From Aspidapion aeneum (lineage: Eukaryota > Arthropoda > Insecta > Coleoptera > Brentidae), in the NCBI GenBank assembly GCA_963576565.1, contig OY755039.1:76978789-77042788 (forward strand): a stretch of 64,000 bases of DNA, read 5' to 3'. A program made the translations under genes and the position numbers. Shown here in pieces: positions 1 through 12,431 of the stretch. The notes beneath the pieces were generated by a model, which saw only the letters and a program-made list of their open reading frames with translations, ran no database searches and was not told where the DNA came from. Each line of letters begins with the position of its first letter. Position 1 is the first letter of the stretch.

Positions 1-25
1 TCATTTTCATTAACCCTATAGAAAT

Positions 26-449
26 ATACAGGGTGTTCATTTTGAAACTTCCCAACCAAGATTTCTCGAAAATGATTTTTTTTTTGAGAAAAAGTCAAAA
101 CATGTCAATTAATTTATTAAGGAGGACACATTTTGGCTATCTTACAGTTTTTGTAGTAAACACCCCCTTTGAAAAATAAGTGAATATGTCAAAAACAAAT
201 TGATAGATTTTCAAAATTTCTACACCTTTGTAAAGATATTTAAGAAACCTTAAAAAAAAAGTCTCAATTGACCCACTTTCCATATTCAAAATATAGGGGT
301 AAAATGTACCCCTCAAAGGGGGTGTGTACTACAAAAATTTTAAGATAGCCAGAATGTGTCCTCCTTAATAAATTAATTGACGTGTTTTTGCTTTTAAAAA
401 AAAAATCATTTTCGAGAAATCTGGGGTGGGAAGTTTTAAAATGTATATT
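26..449. mobile_element. Palindromic MITE (fold-back) with ACAGGGTGTTC end
   Basis: The left arm starts near TACAGGGTGTTC and runs about 150 bp; the right arm (about 300-449) is its reverse complement with scattered changes. Both share the AAATGATTTTTTT, TTAATTTATTAAGGAGGACAC and GGCTATCTTA blocks, separated by a short spacer. The right end lacks the AGGGTGTTC stretch, so that terminus is eroded. There is no coding capacity. The ACAGGGTGT terminus is common among insect MITEs; the superfamily is not determined. Confidence 0.7.
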
Positions 450-976
450 AAACAGAACGTGAAACCTACAAATACCTTATTAATGCAAAATAACTAAATA
501 TAATTACAGCTACTAATTATATAATAACCCATAATTAATTAATTTAATATTAAATAAGAATGATCCTTATAATAAATATATAGTATATTAATAATTAAAC
601 TCACATATATTTTTAAATACCAACAATATATTAGTGCTTAATGTAGCTTTTTTTAAAATATTACCAGACGATTTTGTTTTTATTAACAAATATTTGTTTC
701 AATTGTTGAAATTTCTGAATTGTTACCTGCAAACAAATATCTAATAAGCCAAATATGGGCAACGCATTTGGTAACAGTTACAAAATGTTTGTTATTGTTA
801 CAAAATTCTTCTCTCAGTGTACCCCTGAAACTAAGCAACAGTCCAAACAATGAACGGCAAAGGACGAACCAGTTCCAAAGTAGGCAAAGACAGTTCGGTT
901 CGGTCTGCTGGAAAGGTCATGGTTCATTATAAACAACAAGTGAAATTAAAGAAAGAAAAATAAAAAAAGTTTTTCT
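450..976. other. AT-rich intergenic DNA, nothing recognised
   Basis: I see no coding frame with protein-like content, no repeat structure and no RNA gene here. A 70-codon open frame at 720-932 has no recognisable domain and begins with a non-ATG codon. Confidence 0.5.
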
Positions 977-1048
977 GCTTCGACCGGGGATCGAACCCGG
1001 GATCTCTTGCTATCTAGGCAAACATTCTAACCACTGAACTACCGAAGC
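977..1048 (-). tRNA. tRNA-like gene, anticodon AGA, short variable loop
   Basis: Read on the minus strand, the 72 nt fold as a full cloverleaf: acceptor GCTTCGG/TCGAAGC (7 bp, one G-U), D-stem GTTC/GAAT, anticodon stem TTTGC/GCAAG with loop CTAGATA, 5-nt variable loop AGATC, and T-arm CCGGG-TTCGATC-CCCGG. The A box (TAGTTCAGTGG) and B box (GGTTCGATCCC) match Pol III promoter consensus, and a run of seven T follows the 3' end within about 10 nt. Positions 34-36 read AGA, which would decode the serine codon TCT, but real tRNA-Ser has a long variable arm and a purine at 37; here the arm is short and 37 is U. It may be an intact tRNA-like gene, a recoded tRNA, or a copy from a tRNA-derived repeat. 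CCA is not encoded. Confidence 0.65.
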
Positions 1049-1487
1049 CATACATAAATTTTCGGAAAACTTCCATCTATGCAGGCTGCGGTTTGTCAAT
1101 ACAAGAACGAGAAATTGTGTCAGGTCATAAATTCAACATGGCGACATTTTTCATGATTTTTCATAAACTTTTACTTATAACTTTCGCTAAATTAGTTTTA
1201 CAGAAAAACTGTAAATACGGTTTATGTTTGCAATAGAACACCAATTAAAATAGTAAATAAATTAAAAACTAATACAGATTTTAATTTTGAACAAAAACTA
1301 AAAACATTGTAATTTAGATAAAAAAAAATAATAAGAAAGTTTTAGGGTACGCTGGATTGATTGGTTATGGAAAACTGTGTAATTAATTACAAAAAAAAAA
1401 TAACTTAATTATAAATTTCCTATTTGCAAAATTATTTTTTATTAATTTCTTTCACTTTTTCATAATTTACAAAATGTGAAAATGTAT
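1049..1487. other. AT-rich intergenic DNA, nothing recognised
   Basis: No coding frame, repeat or RNA gene could be supported in this interval. Confidence 0.5.
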
Positions 1488-1495
1488 AATTTAGG

Positions 1496-1751
1496 CAAGG
1501 GCAGATCCAGAGGTGCTTCACGGTGGGGGGCAATTTAGGTGACATTATATATTTTTGTAAGCAGCATTTTATTGAAGTAGTCAGTGGTTGTAATTTCGAT
1601 GATAATAACAATAGACACTTTCATGCGCCGCAGGCAAAAATGTTGAATTTTTATTAGCAAAAACATTATTTTTACTCATTTTTTGTATATTAAAAAAATT
1701 CTCGGGGGGGGGGGCAAGTGCCCCCTAGTGCCCCCCCTGGATCCGCCACTA
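1496..1751. mobile_element. hAT-type MITE with 8-bp TSD
   Basis: The 256-bp element is flanked by the direct repeat AATTTAGG at 1488-1495 and 1752-1759. Its ends are inverted: CAAGGGCAGATCCAG on the left against GGATCCGCCACTA on the right, a mutated form of the CAGTGGCGGATCC terminus typical of insect hAT MITEs. The interior has G-runs beside the right terminus and no ORF. Confidence 0.8.
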
Positions 1752-1778
1752 AATTTAGGAGCCCTCTTCCTTCGTAAT

Positions 1779-4700
1779 CATTAACGTATTAACCGGAGGA
1801 GACGAGTACCCGAGGCAAAAATTCATTCATCAAAACAATTCGATTTGACCCCTAGATGCTTCAATAAGTTGGAAAAGAATAGAAATATTTTTTGGAAAGA
1901 CGATGGCAACGGTGTGCGACACACAGCAGACGTATGTTTATTCTTTATGGTCGATCGATTTACCAGTGACGGCGGCAAAATATTTATTTATTAAAAGTAA
2001 ATACCTAACTTATTAAAACAAGCAATTTAATTTAGTTTACAGCTGAATGACAATAAAAATTTACATTAATAGCATTGTTGAGATTATGTTCTCAAATACA
2101 GAAGTCGAACATTAAAAATAGGAGTCAGGCTCGTGAGAGCCCATTTGATTTTCGAACCGGGGCACTCACCGAGAATTGTGAAATCGTCTCCAGCAGCCGA
2201 AAACGGTATTAAAGGTTCTCTTTTTCCTAGCGACAATTAGATCACCCCCATTATTACAATTTTAAAGCTAGATACTATGTGTAGTGTCTACTTTTCTTTT
2301 GTATATAAAAAAGTAAATATAATTTTAGTTCCTTTTTTTATGAAAAATTGGTATTAATATTGTAAAAAAGTAACAGAGCTCTATTTGGATAAGGATATTT
2401 TGAACTTTTTTTGAAAAAGCCCTCGATTTATTGCTTTGATGGGGAGACAATTTGTTTACTTTGGGGATTTATTAAGATGCACCCCATCAGTGGGGTTACT
2501 TTTACCCATTTGTTTTAATTAGGATAGTAACCATGGCCAGAACTAAAAAAGTTTTTTTGGTTATGCTACTCTACATTTTTAAATTTTCCCTGAATTTAAA
2601 ATTTCTTGCAAATATATTTGTATTTACTGCCCCCTACGACGGTGGTTTTGTCCCTTTTAGTAAGACTAAAGGTGTGTCTACAAAAACCTACAAAAAATAT
2701 GTGCCTAAAAAACAACTCTTTTTTATAGCGAGTTATTTTGAGAAAAGTTAATGCGACACTTATTCCGACGTACTACCATCTCGGTTTTCATCAGCAGTTT
2801 CATTAGAAAAGAAACCGGAAAAAAATGCAACATGTCAATTTCTGTTCTGTGGTTGCTTTATTATAGTTTTTTCAAAAACATCTTTTTCGAATGATGTTTT
2901 GTTCAATTGACATTTTTTTAAAACAATTTGTTCAAAAACATCTTTTTTGAATGACATTTTGTTTGAATAACGTTTGGTTCAAAAACATTTTCATCAAACA
3001 GAAAACTCTTCGAAAAACTAGCTCATTTTGGGAGGTCGCAATCGGTGGTACCTTTATCAATTGATCCTAACCTGTTAACCTAACCACACTGAACTCTAAT
3101 CAATTGATCGCAAACGTATCCATTTCAAGAAATTAAAAATGTTTTCAACGTTTTGAAAAAAGAGATCATTTGAACATAATATCGATCACAATGTTTCCGA
3201 AAAAAATGCCAATCAATCACACTGCTTTCAAACAAAATTCAAAAAAGATATTTTTGAACAAAACAATTTGACAAAATGTCATATGAATTTAAGCAATTTT
3301 TGAACAAAAAGTTTTCTATCAGATTCTCAAACAAAATGTTTTCAAAAAAAATGCAACTCGAACAAAATGTCACTTAAAAAAGATGTTTTCAAACAAAAGG
3401 GTTTCGGTCAGATTATCATTTGAACAAAATGTTTTAAAAACACAGTTGAACATGTTTTTGAACAGATTCTCATTTAAAAATGTTGAACAAAATGTCATTG
3501 AACAACATGTTTTTCAAAAAAATATAATATAAAAAAGATATTTTCATAAATAATGTATCAGTTCGTCATTGGAACAAAATATTTTTGAAACTAAAAAATT
3601 TGAACATTATATAATTTAAACTCAATGCTTTCTGCCATTTGAACAAAATGTCATACAAACCCACTGCTTTCAAAGATATTTTTTAGCAAAATGTTTTTAA
3701 TCAGATTGACATTCAAACAAAATGTTTGAATAAAAAGTCATTCGAAAATAATATGTTTTAAAAAAAATGTTTTCGAAAGAAAACCCCATTCGACAAAATG
3801 TCATTCGAAAAACTAATTTTTCAACAAACCAAAAGTTCTTTTATCAGGTGGATGTTTGAACAAAATGTTTTTGAAGAAGATGTTTTAAAACAAACTGTTT
3901 TCAACCAAAACGCCATTTGAACAAAATGGCATTTAAAAAAGTAATTTTTGAAAAAAATGTCAAATCAAATTGTCTTTTAACAGAATATTTTTGCAATGCA
4001 ATTTGAACAAAATATCATTTTCGTTTAAAAAATTAATTTTATTTGTCAGTTTTATTTTTTGACACATCACTTGATGCTGATACTATTTTGAAAAATAACT
4101 TTTTTCATTTAACATTTAAAATGAGTTAAATAAAAAAACATATATTTTTATCGTCTCGCTTATAGTTAAAAATAAGGAACAAAAAATATTTTATAAATGA
4201 TGTAAAAAATAGGGTTATTTAGATACCAGAGCCGAAATTTACTTTTCGTTTTTAAATAAATTGCAATCAATTTTTGGGTTATAACAAACATCCTTACAAA
4301 TGGATTTTATTTAACAATGAAAAAAATAATAAGTAGGTAACTATAGTTTATTGTTTTTAAATTTTTTGAATAAAAAACGTTTTATAGAGTTAAAAACAAA
4401 TCTGCATGTAGAGACCTCGTCTTTACACTTTTTAGATGTTTGATTAGGATGCTTTTAGCTTGGTGTATTTTATTTTAGGTTAGACAACCTTAAAAATTCA
4501 GAGTAGGTAAAAAGGACTAACCCAATCTAAAAAATTGCCTCGATCCAAATCTAAAAAAACTGTTTACACAAAAAAAAAAACGGTTAAATAAAAAAGGTAT
4601 AAGTAAAAAAATTACTTTCCATATTAATAAGATACCTTTTTTACCTTATCTGTTGAAAATCAAGGCTCGTAGTTCAGTTAAAAGTATCAAAACCCCAAAA

Positions 4701-5548
4701 CTTGGGACACCCTGTACATTTTTAACTAAACCTATGTTTAAACAATTTTAACAAATAAATAATTTTTTATATAATAGCCTAATATTTTTTTCTGATTTTA
4801 TATTGATTTCTACGGCACTGGTCTTTGTTTTGTTTTGAAGGTCAAACAAGTTATTTAACTTACTTGTAAAACGAAACTTCTAGATTAAGATGGTCGAGAT
4901 TTTAGCACAAAATACACTCCCACACCATTTTAAAGTCTTTTAAGATTAACTTTGAGTCCAGATCGAAAATATATTTTAAGAAAAAACACGAAAACAATTC
5001 CGAACCGTAAAGAGACAGGTCAAAAACGCCGCATTTGACCCTTTACAAAATACCAATGGATTCAATCGGTTTAACAAAAGAGGAACAAAATAAGATACTT
5101 TACGCGGGCCTAAACCATTGCAGCATGTTTCTAATTCCTTTGTTTTAGTGAGGGACTGTAATCGAGAATAGTTTTGTTTTTTTCTCTCGCACTGGTTTAA
5201 TAAAGGAAAACGAAGGAGTAGCAAAATAAATGCTGGAAGCACAAGTTAAAGTGATCACCGCTCGTTATATAGCCATATTTGGTGCTGTTTAATTAATTTG
5301 GTAAGGATTTGTAAGAAGAACAGTTTCGTCTTTTTTCCTTGCATTGGTTTAAAAAAGAAATAAAAGTAAAGGAAAGACCGGATAATTTTGGTGATTCTTA
5401 AAGAGAAAGGAAATAGAGTTTCTATGGACCAAACAAAAATAGTCGATGAGTTCTTTACTGCAGAAGTACGTTTTTTAAAACAAATTGTTTATCTAGACGG
5501 CCGATTTTTTTGTTTATTTCCCAGTCTCCTCCGGTTAATACGTTAATG
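1779..5548. mobile_element. 3.77-kb non-autonomous DNA transposon, 8-bp TSD
   Basis: The termini are a perfect 25-bp inverted repeat that begins CATTAACGTATTAACCGG at 1779 and ends with its complement at 5548. The 8-bp direct repeat TTCGTAAT flanks both ends (1771-1778 and 5549-5556), so this is one insertion. An 8-bp TSD fits hAT, P or Merlin groups; the CA...TG terminus does not decide between them. No transposase is visible. The longest frames are short and without domains, and about a third of the interior is a degenerate internal repeat array. Confidence 0.8.
2860..4040. repeat. Degenerate tandem array, TTTGAACAAAATGT-type motif
   Basis: The motif TTGAACAAAATGTCATTT and variants (GTTTTT or TTTTCAAA tails) recur dozens of times over about 1.2 kb at irregular 20-45 bp spacing, with strong divergence between units. 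The array lies wholly inside the 3.77-kb element. It is not a CRISPR: units are too diverged and there are no constant-length spacers. Confidence 0.6.
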
Positions 5549-5556
5549 TTCGTAAT

Positions 5557-5977
5557 ACATTCTGAGCTTACCCCTTAAATTCAGTACGAAACGTGGATTG
5601 CTTTAAATAATAAAAGCAAAATAGCTTTTTACAAATAATAACAATCACTTTAGTAATTCAATTGCATTTTTGTAATTTCATTATAATTGTAAAATAATTT
5701 TTCAATTATTTTTAAAACTTAAATAATTGCAATTAACATAACACCGCATTTCAAATTATTGTTTTTTTTTTCAAGAGGAATGGCCCCTCTGTTTAAGGGG
5801 CAAAAATAAAATTTTAAAAGGAGTAGTAAAACGTGACAAACATTTTTTCTCTGCAGACTGAAACCAGTAGAGGGGCAAGACGTTTAGGGCTGTCGTACAT
5901 CCCTACCCCCAAAAATTTTGTCCCCTATTCTGTTTCCTAAATAGTGGATGGTGACTTTTAGCAACTTGACTTCGTGA
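5557..5977. other. AT-rich intergenic DNA, nothing recognised
   Basis: No gene, RNA or clear repeat could be supported between the two flanking transposons. Confidence 0.45.
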
Positions 5978-5983
5978 GCCGCC

Positions 5984-8156
5984 GCACAGAGGGGCCGGGA
6001 CCCATAAAAGTTACCAAAAATAGGAAACTCAGGATATGAAATTTAAGTGAAAAAAATGCTTGAAAATTATCCTCCTTGCATCTCTTTCTTTATTTGAGGC
6101 ATCCATGAAAAGGTGCGTACAACAAAACAATTGATAGCGCTTGTCAAAGGTAACGTCATTTTAATTGCGTTACATATGCATTCTTTAAAGTAAAATATTT
6201 GGTACTTTCAAAGGTAATTTTCTCTGTGACGGAATTTCTTAGAACTAAAAAGTAAATGGCTAGCACTAACTACGGTAAGTATAGATTTGTTTAGTATAAA
6301 TTTATTTAGTTTATTTTTCAATGTTATTTAGATAATTAAATTCTAATCAAAACGTAACAGAAATTGAGTTTTATTTTAAAACTGTAGTTTCAGCTGGCTC
6401 AAAAGTTAAGGATCCATTCGAATCCATCACATACTTTTATTACTTCCTTTTTTACAAAACCTCATTTTTAATGTGGTATAAGCATTTTTTGAAGTATTTT
6501 GCGGTTTAACTCAAGAAAACGATTTCTATTATGTGACATTTTAACAAGCTACATTTCCGTCTAAATGTCCCGCACACTATAATTTAAATTTAATAACAAA
6601 ATATCACTCTGTTTTTGTTTATTAACAACTTTGCCAGTTAAAAAAGGGACTAAACACATTTTAGAATCATATTCTGCCAATTCTTGGGCATTTAAGCTTA
6701 AAAGATTAAAATCAGAATTGGAATAAAAAATACGTAGGTACTTATTTTCTCCGTAACTATTTATTAATTTCTTTAAAAAATTGAATAAATATTTTTTGAG
6801 TTATAAGCTTTGGTGACAGTTATATAAACATATAGGCATACATACAGACAAAAAGGCAAAATCCAAAAATGCTTCAAATTATTTTTCACAAAAGCAAAGA
6901 TATATAATTTTGGTAAAATCATCGCACTTTTTGTTCTTGTAGCTTTCAGTAGGATCACTATAGATAATAATTAATTATAGTTTGGTATATTGTGCGCTAA
7001 AAATGACAGGAGAAAATAAGTTTGTTATATTTTAATAAAGACAGAATTTAGAAATATTAGGGTCGACAATTTTTTATTTAAATAAAAAAAAATAATATGT
7101 GGATTATTTTGAAATCAGTCGTTATGATATTTCGATAAAAGTAAAAGAATGTCCGTCTTTAAATTCAGACCAAAAGTGTCAAAATGTATGCTGTAGTTTA
7201 AAGAGAAGTGGAAAAAAGCTGCTAGAAATGAGTCAACTTTTATTTGAACAAACAGAAATTGGTTGGAAAGTAATTTAACTTCCAAAATTTGTCTATTACA
7301 AAGTATGTCGTCTGCTAACAGAGTTTACAGAATGCAGTGAAAACAGTAGACGTCAGAAAACTGCACATTTGCGAAAAAAAACACAATTGAGGAAATATTA
7401 TAGGCTGCCCAAATGGAGTTTAAATTACATATTTAAGCTTCCAAACTATTAAAAGAATTATCTTTAAATCCCGATTGAGCTTCTGAATACATAAACTTTT
7501 TAACAAAAGTAGTAAAAGAAACGACTAACAATCAATTGTCACAAAATGAGGCGCTCTTGGTTCTTGTAGAAGTTGGCTTATCAAGGAATCAGTAAAATCT
7601 CATCCGAGAAAAAGACAGAAGTAAATTTCCTTGCTTAAATTTGCTTTCGTTACCTGGCTGATTCTATTAAAATTGGTGGTCGGGAATCCGCAATCAAAAG
7701 CCCCCAAATAATTATATGGCAAAATCCATCTCCATCGTCTCCCCGCTACTTCAGATTGTGATAATTATAGCGTAGGTTAGTTTTGTTTTGTTGTTTTTTT
7801 TGTTTCCTTTAAATATACTTTTTTTAAATAGATCATTTTTAAATTTATTAATTTTATTAACATGGGTTGTGGGTTATCAAATTAAAGGTTAGTTTACCTA
7901 GATAATGAAATTACAATCAGGAAACATAAGGGTTGTTGGTTTTTTTTAATTACTTAAGGTTTTAATATTAATTTTTGTTGCTATATGTAAGTACTGCGTT
8001 AGCGTACCGCACACCTCGGCTAACTGCTCGTGCGGCAATAATTTTTCATTAAATTATTCTTTTTAAGAATAAAAAATGCGTTTATAGACAATTTCAATAA
8101 ACATTATATGCATATAGAATTTTCGGTAACTTTTATTTGTCCCGGCCCCACTGTGC
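5984..8156. mobile_element. 2.17-kb inverted-repeat element with hAT-like ends
   Basis: The left end GCACAGAGGGGCCGGGAC...AAAAGTTACC (from 5984) is matched in inverted orientation at the right end (to 8156), where the corresponding bases are GCACAGTGGGGCCGGGAC. The hexamer GCCGCC flanks both ends (5978-5983 and 8157-8162) and may be the TSD, but it is simple sequence, so this is uncertain. Near the left end an ATG at 6256 (MASTNY) runs into a consensus donor GGTAAGT; after an acceptor-like GTTTCAG near 6391 a frame reading SKVKDPFESI follows. This would fit a decayed BED-finger hAT transposase start, but I could not confirm it. Confidence 0.55.
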
Positions 8157-8162
8157 GCCGCC

Positions 8163-9076
8163 AGGAGATCGAACACTTGAGCGACATTTAAGCGCGACTT
8201 TAATAAAATAGCAAGTTTATTGTGGTAGAAAAAATTATTAAAAATTGAATTTTTTTCGATTTAATGTTTCCCGATTAAAGCTAAAATAATGAAATAAATA
8301 ATAACGACTATTTCTTCGTCTTTTAAAAGTGGAAATCTTACTTTGATTGCTGCTGTTTAGTATTAAAAAACTATTAATGAATTTTGAGTCACAAAGCAAA
8401 CGCTCCTGAATATGCGCGTCTTTGGTCCCTCACTGACTTCTTGCTTTCCATAAGTTCATCCTTTTTTATACACTTTTCATAAAGGCTGAACGTTCGAAGT
8501 CGAGCCCTGTATATGCTCTCATGTATTTTACTTAAACATAACCTATATATGTATTTAGTTGAACTGTTAAAGTTCAACAAAAATGTAGATTTCTCCTTCA
8601 AAATAATTTTTTTTCTTTACCTACTCATCTTATTTTCATCAGGTTATGATAAATAGACGCCCAAATGCTGACCACAGGATTTTTCCTCTTTGCATAATTA
8701 TATTCAGATCGCTGAGATGACGAACCTCTATTTAAAAATAAATGTTTCGATGCCTACACTTTATACATGTATTACATTTGTCCAGTATGACCAATGATAA
8801 CACAGCTCTTTAAAAATAGTTATTTTAAAAAGACAATTCTTATAACATTACAGCAATTTTTATTTGCTATAAGGAATGACTAGTTTTTTTTTTAAATCAA
8901 TGACGTGTGTCTATGGTTTTTTAAAGCTTCCCTATCCACCTTGATATGTATATTTATTTTAATTGGTTTTTGAACAATATTAATAATATCGTATCATAGC
9001 ACAGAACAAAGAAAAATAGATAACGAGAAGAATTTAGTGGCATAAGAGTAAGGAAAAATAAAATAATAAAAAGATT
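8163..9076. other. AT-rich intergenic DNA, nothing recognised
   Basis: No coding region, RNA gene or bounded repeat could be supported here. Confidence 0.45.
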
Positions 9077-9147
9077 TACCTCAGGCTGGGATCGAACCAG
9101 CGACCTTCTATTATCTTATTATTATATCTAGGGCGCTAAAACTAACC
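9077..9147 (-). pseudogene. tRNA-derived sequence (B box and T-arm only)
   Basis: On the minus strand the T-arm GCTGG-TTCGATC-CCAGC and a B box are intact, followed by CTGAGGT and a T5 run. An A-box-like TTAGTTTTAGCG lies upstream, but the 5' acceptor strand does not pair and the anticodon region is replaced by an AT-rich stretch. This is either a decayed tRNA or the head of a tRNA-derived SINE. Confidence 0.4.
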
Positions 9148-10478
9148 TTTGTGAAAAATAGATATTTCAAATTGTTCCATACACTACCTGTGTCCTACAC
9201 CACACTTCGCCAGACAGCACAGACCTTCCAATGCGCGTCAATTTTAGGTCTATTCAAGGCCCAGAACGTCCAGAACATGATATTATAGTACAAGTGGACG
9301 TGCGATGGACTGCATATTATTTAAATAAGTTAAACTGTTTTTCTTTGGGAGAATAATAAAAAATCTGCATGAAGTTAACCACCAGTCAACGTATCTGTCG
9401 GCATTTTAAGAGACGTGAATACCATAAAAATTAATAAATAATAGTTCAGAGCAAATTTCGACGATTCGAAGTAAAGATCCTTCGGAGTTCTGTGAAAGAG
9501 ATGGATCCACTGTAAAGAAGGGATCTGCCAGAATAGGAATTGCTTGTATCTACCTAGCAGGACCGGCTCCCCTCACCCCAACCATCACAAGTCCTTCAAT
9601 GGAAGGACCTAAAATGGGCGTTTAGTGACCGTCAAAGGGATTATAAATCTACAACACAAAATATGCACATTGGAACCCTTGCACCACCAGTCCTAGGTTT
9701 AAAAGTCTACATTTTGGTTGAGGGTTTAATTTATTTTTCCCGTGAATGAAATAGTTTTTAATATTTATATAAATTGTTCATAAAGACCTTCCGATATGGG
9801 TCAGCTTTTTTCAATGTACCAAAGTCATTATTTCCACACAAAGGTTATAAATAAATAAAAAAAATAAAATATTTTGATTTAAACATTGTAGCCATATTTA
9901 AACCTCCAAACGTCACTAGGAAATGTCGAATAAAAACGGTGTAAGTCAGTGTCAGCTATCCGCTCTATTTTACATGTTAATTTTTTACAAGTTAGCGACG
10001 ATTAAACCGATATTCGATTGTTTTGGTGAATGTGTAATTGAAAAGGGATTCTAATATATCTTGTGCTTTTTACAGTATTTAAACATTGATACGTATTTAA
10101 TAAACTAATGCATCTACAGATATAGTTTTAAGTTATTTATGTAAAATTTAGCTTTGAAAATTTTTGTATATAAGTTTTTTTGTCAATAATGGATTATTTC
10201 TCTTGTTTTTCGAACTTTAAACCACCCCTGAGGGTTGGTACTACAATCTTTAATGGGAATCCTACCACTGTCCAGACTAAATTTCCAAAAAATGACATTT
10301 CGTTTTTTACACACACAAAATTTTTATGTGGTTTTTCTTTATTTCTAAAGTTAATTTGAATTTATATGAGATGAAACTCACTGAGAAATGCTTACTATCA
10401 TATCGGGTCATTAGGGTGAACCAAATCTTTGCAGTTATTTGATCTGTGAGTATTAAAAAAATACACTCAAACCAGTCG
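9148..10478. other. AT-rich intergenic DNA, nothing recognised
   Basis: Nothing beyond short chance frames could be supported. Confidence 0.4.
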
Positions 10479-10502
10479 GTATCAAGTCTATAGACTTGAT
10501 AC
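10479..10502. repeat. 24-bp perfect palindrome
   Basis: The two 12-bp arms GTATCAAGTCTA and TAGACTTGATAC meet without a spacer. It could extrude as a small hairpin or bind a dimeric protein; there is no evidence for a function. Confidence 0.8.
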
Positions 10503-10549
10503 TTAAACCCGGTCCACAATGCTAAGTCTTAAGGTCTTAGTAAATACTG

Positions 10550-10770
10550 GTGTTGGTGTCCAGAAAAGGTCTTCGATTAAACGGACGAAGAATGTTGAAG
10601 GGATATCCAATGGATGTCCAGAAACGGACGTCCATTGGATTCACAATATTGTAAAATATGTATCGTCAATTGAACGTCCATTATATGTTCAGCTATGGAT
10701 GAACGTATAATGGACGTCCGGAATGTCCACACGTGAATGTGCAATGGACGGTTTTGTGCTGTCTGGGTAG
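10550..10770. repeat. Local repeat of GGACGTCCATTG-type words
   Basis: Words such as GGATGTCC, GGACGTCCATT and CAATGGACG recur in both orientations over about 200 bp, ending at GTGCTGTCTGGGTA. This looks like part of a MITE whose second end I cannot place. Confidence 0.35.
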
Positions 10771-12416
10771 GTAATTACCTAAATTATACTTATCTAGAGA
10801 ATATTGTCACACTGGAATATTGTTCAATATTGTTATTAAATAATTTACTGTTTTCCTTTAAAAGAAAATCAAGTATGTCGATTGATTAAGCTGATGAGGC
10901 ATTATTTGCCTATAAAAACCGATCGACAAATTGCAATAATTAACCATTACACGGTTCAACTTTTGGTTTTCACCCTGAATAAGGGGTCCACCATTATACC
11001 TAAGGCCTGATCCTGAAGAAGTTGCTTGCCTAGGAGTTTCTTCCTGGAATAGGAGATCCTTCCGAAGGGGAAGTCTACCTCGAAAGAGAGGGATATTCCC
11101 ATTAGGTATCCACGAAGTTGACTGTGTGATCGTTTAACGCTCACGTAAATCTATATTTAAAAAGGCCCTATCGACGATAATCTTAGACGTCATTTTTTAA
11201 GTTAATTTAGTAGCGTGCATGGGTTTTTGTATATAAAAAATACATGTATTAAACTTTGTTCTGAACCAAGGGTTTGAAACTTACCTAAATTAACGTACCT
11301 AAAAGGGGCACGTATTAACTCGGGTGACGTCACGCATCGACATTGCCCTTCTGATCTTCGCCTACCAGGCATATTTTTATTTAACTAAAACATCTCGCAA
11401 ACGTTCAATGTGACGTATTTAGGCGTATGCGCCTGTCCATCCTGACAGCTCTTTAGAGATGTCATTTTTTTGACGTGACTTCTTATTGAGCTACTCCCCG
11501 TCACAAAAATAGCGTGACAATATTTAGAAATTTACCAGACAAACATTAGTGGAAAAAAACCTGCCAGAGCTGACACTGGCACAGGGCAGTTACAAACCAC
11601 ATTCCTCTAGTTTTGTTAAATTACACACATTTTCTTATGTAAAAATCAACAGAAACAACTACTCCGATGGAAAATATACCCCTACCGGTATTGAATTTTC
11701 CTGATGGTTTAATACTTTCGTTACTTGTTAAAACTATATGGTTTTCACATTATCCAACGTCGATTACAAAAATAAGAATCAATCTTGTTTGGACCGCGTC
11801 CTGACAATTTACAGGAACAGCGATCCATGCTAATCCACGACTGGTTTCGGCGTTCTTGGGCCAGGTAAATGCAGTTGCAGTTGTTTTTAAGAAAGCGATT
11901 CCCAAAAAATCAGAATCTAAGTCCAAAATTGTTTGTCGTTTATACCTTACATCATCAAATCAGCCCACTAAACCAACCTGTATATTTATTGATTTCGCTC
12001 GTTTTCTTAACATCTTAGTTTAAGACCGAGCAGGAGGGATTTCGACAAAATCAGAATATAAATCGATTTTTTTTTGTCATTTGTACCTAACTTGCACTCA
12101 ATCCGTTGACACACTGTATATATTATGTATCTCAAAAACGACAGCAACTAGTAACGTACTTTTTACAAATTAATTAAAATTTATTTTCAACAGAAATAAA
12201 GCTACCTTAACAACCACGACTAGGTCGTATGGATGGCTGGACGTGCTACTGGCGCCAATTAATTTTTTATGTTAGTTTCGACTACTACTAGTACAGCTAG
12301 AGCGACCATTTACAAGATATTTAAAAAAGATCTACTTTAAATACAAAATCGACATTTTAATACTTTCTTGGAATTGTAAGCCTTTCAACTTTCGTATGAA
12401 AAAATCTTTTTTTATT
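10771..12416. other. AT-rich intergenic DNA, nothing recognised
   Basis: No gene, RNA or bounded repeat could be supported in this interval. Confidence 0.4.
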
Positions 12417-12431
12417 ACAATAATTCGTGTA

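Noticed and set aside
2860..4040. Possible CRISPR-like array
   Set aside because: Units are strongly diverged, spacing is irregular, there are no unique equal-length spacers and no cas genes, and the context is eukaryotic.
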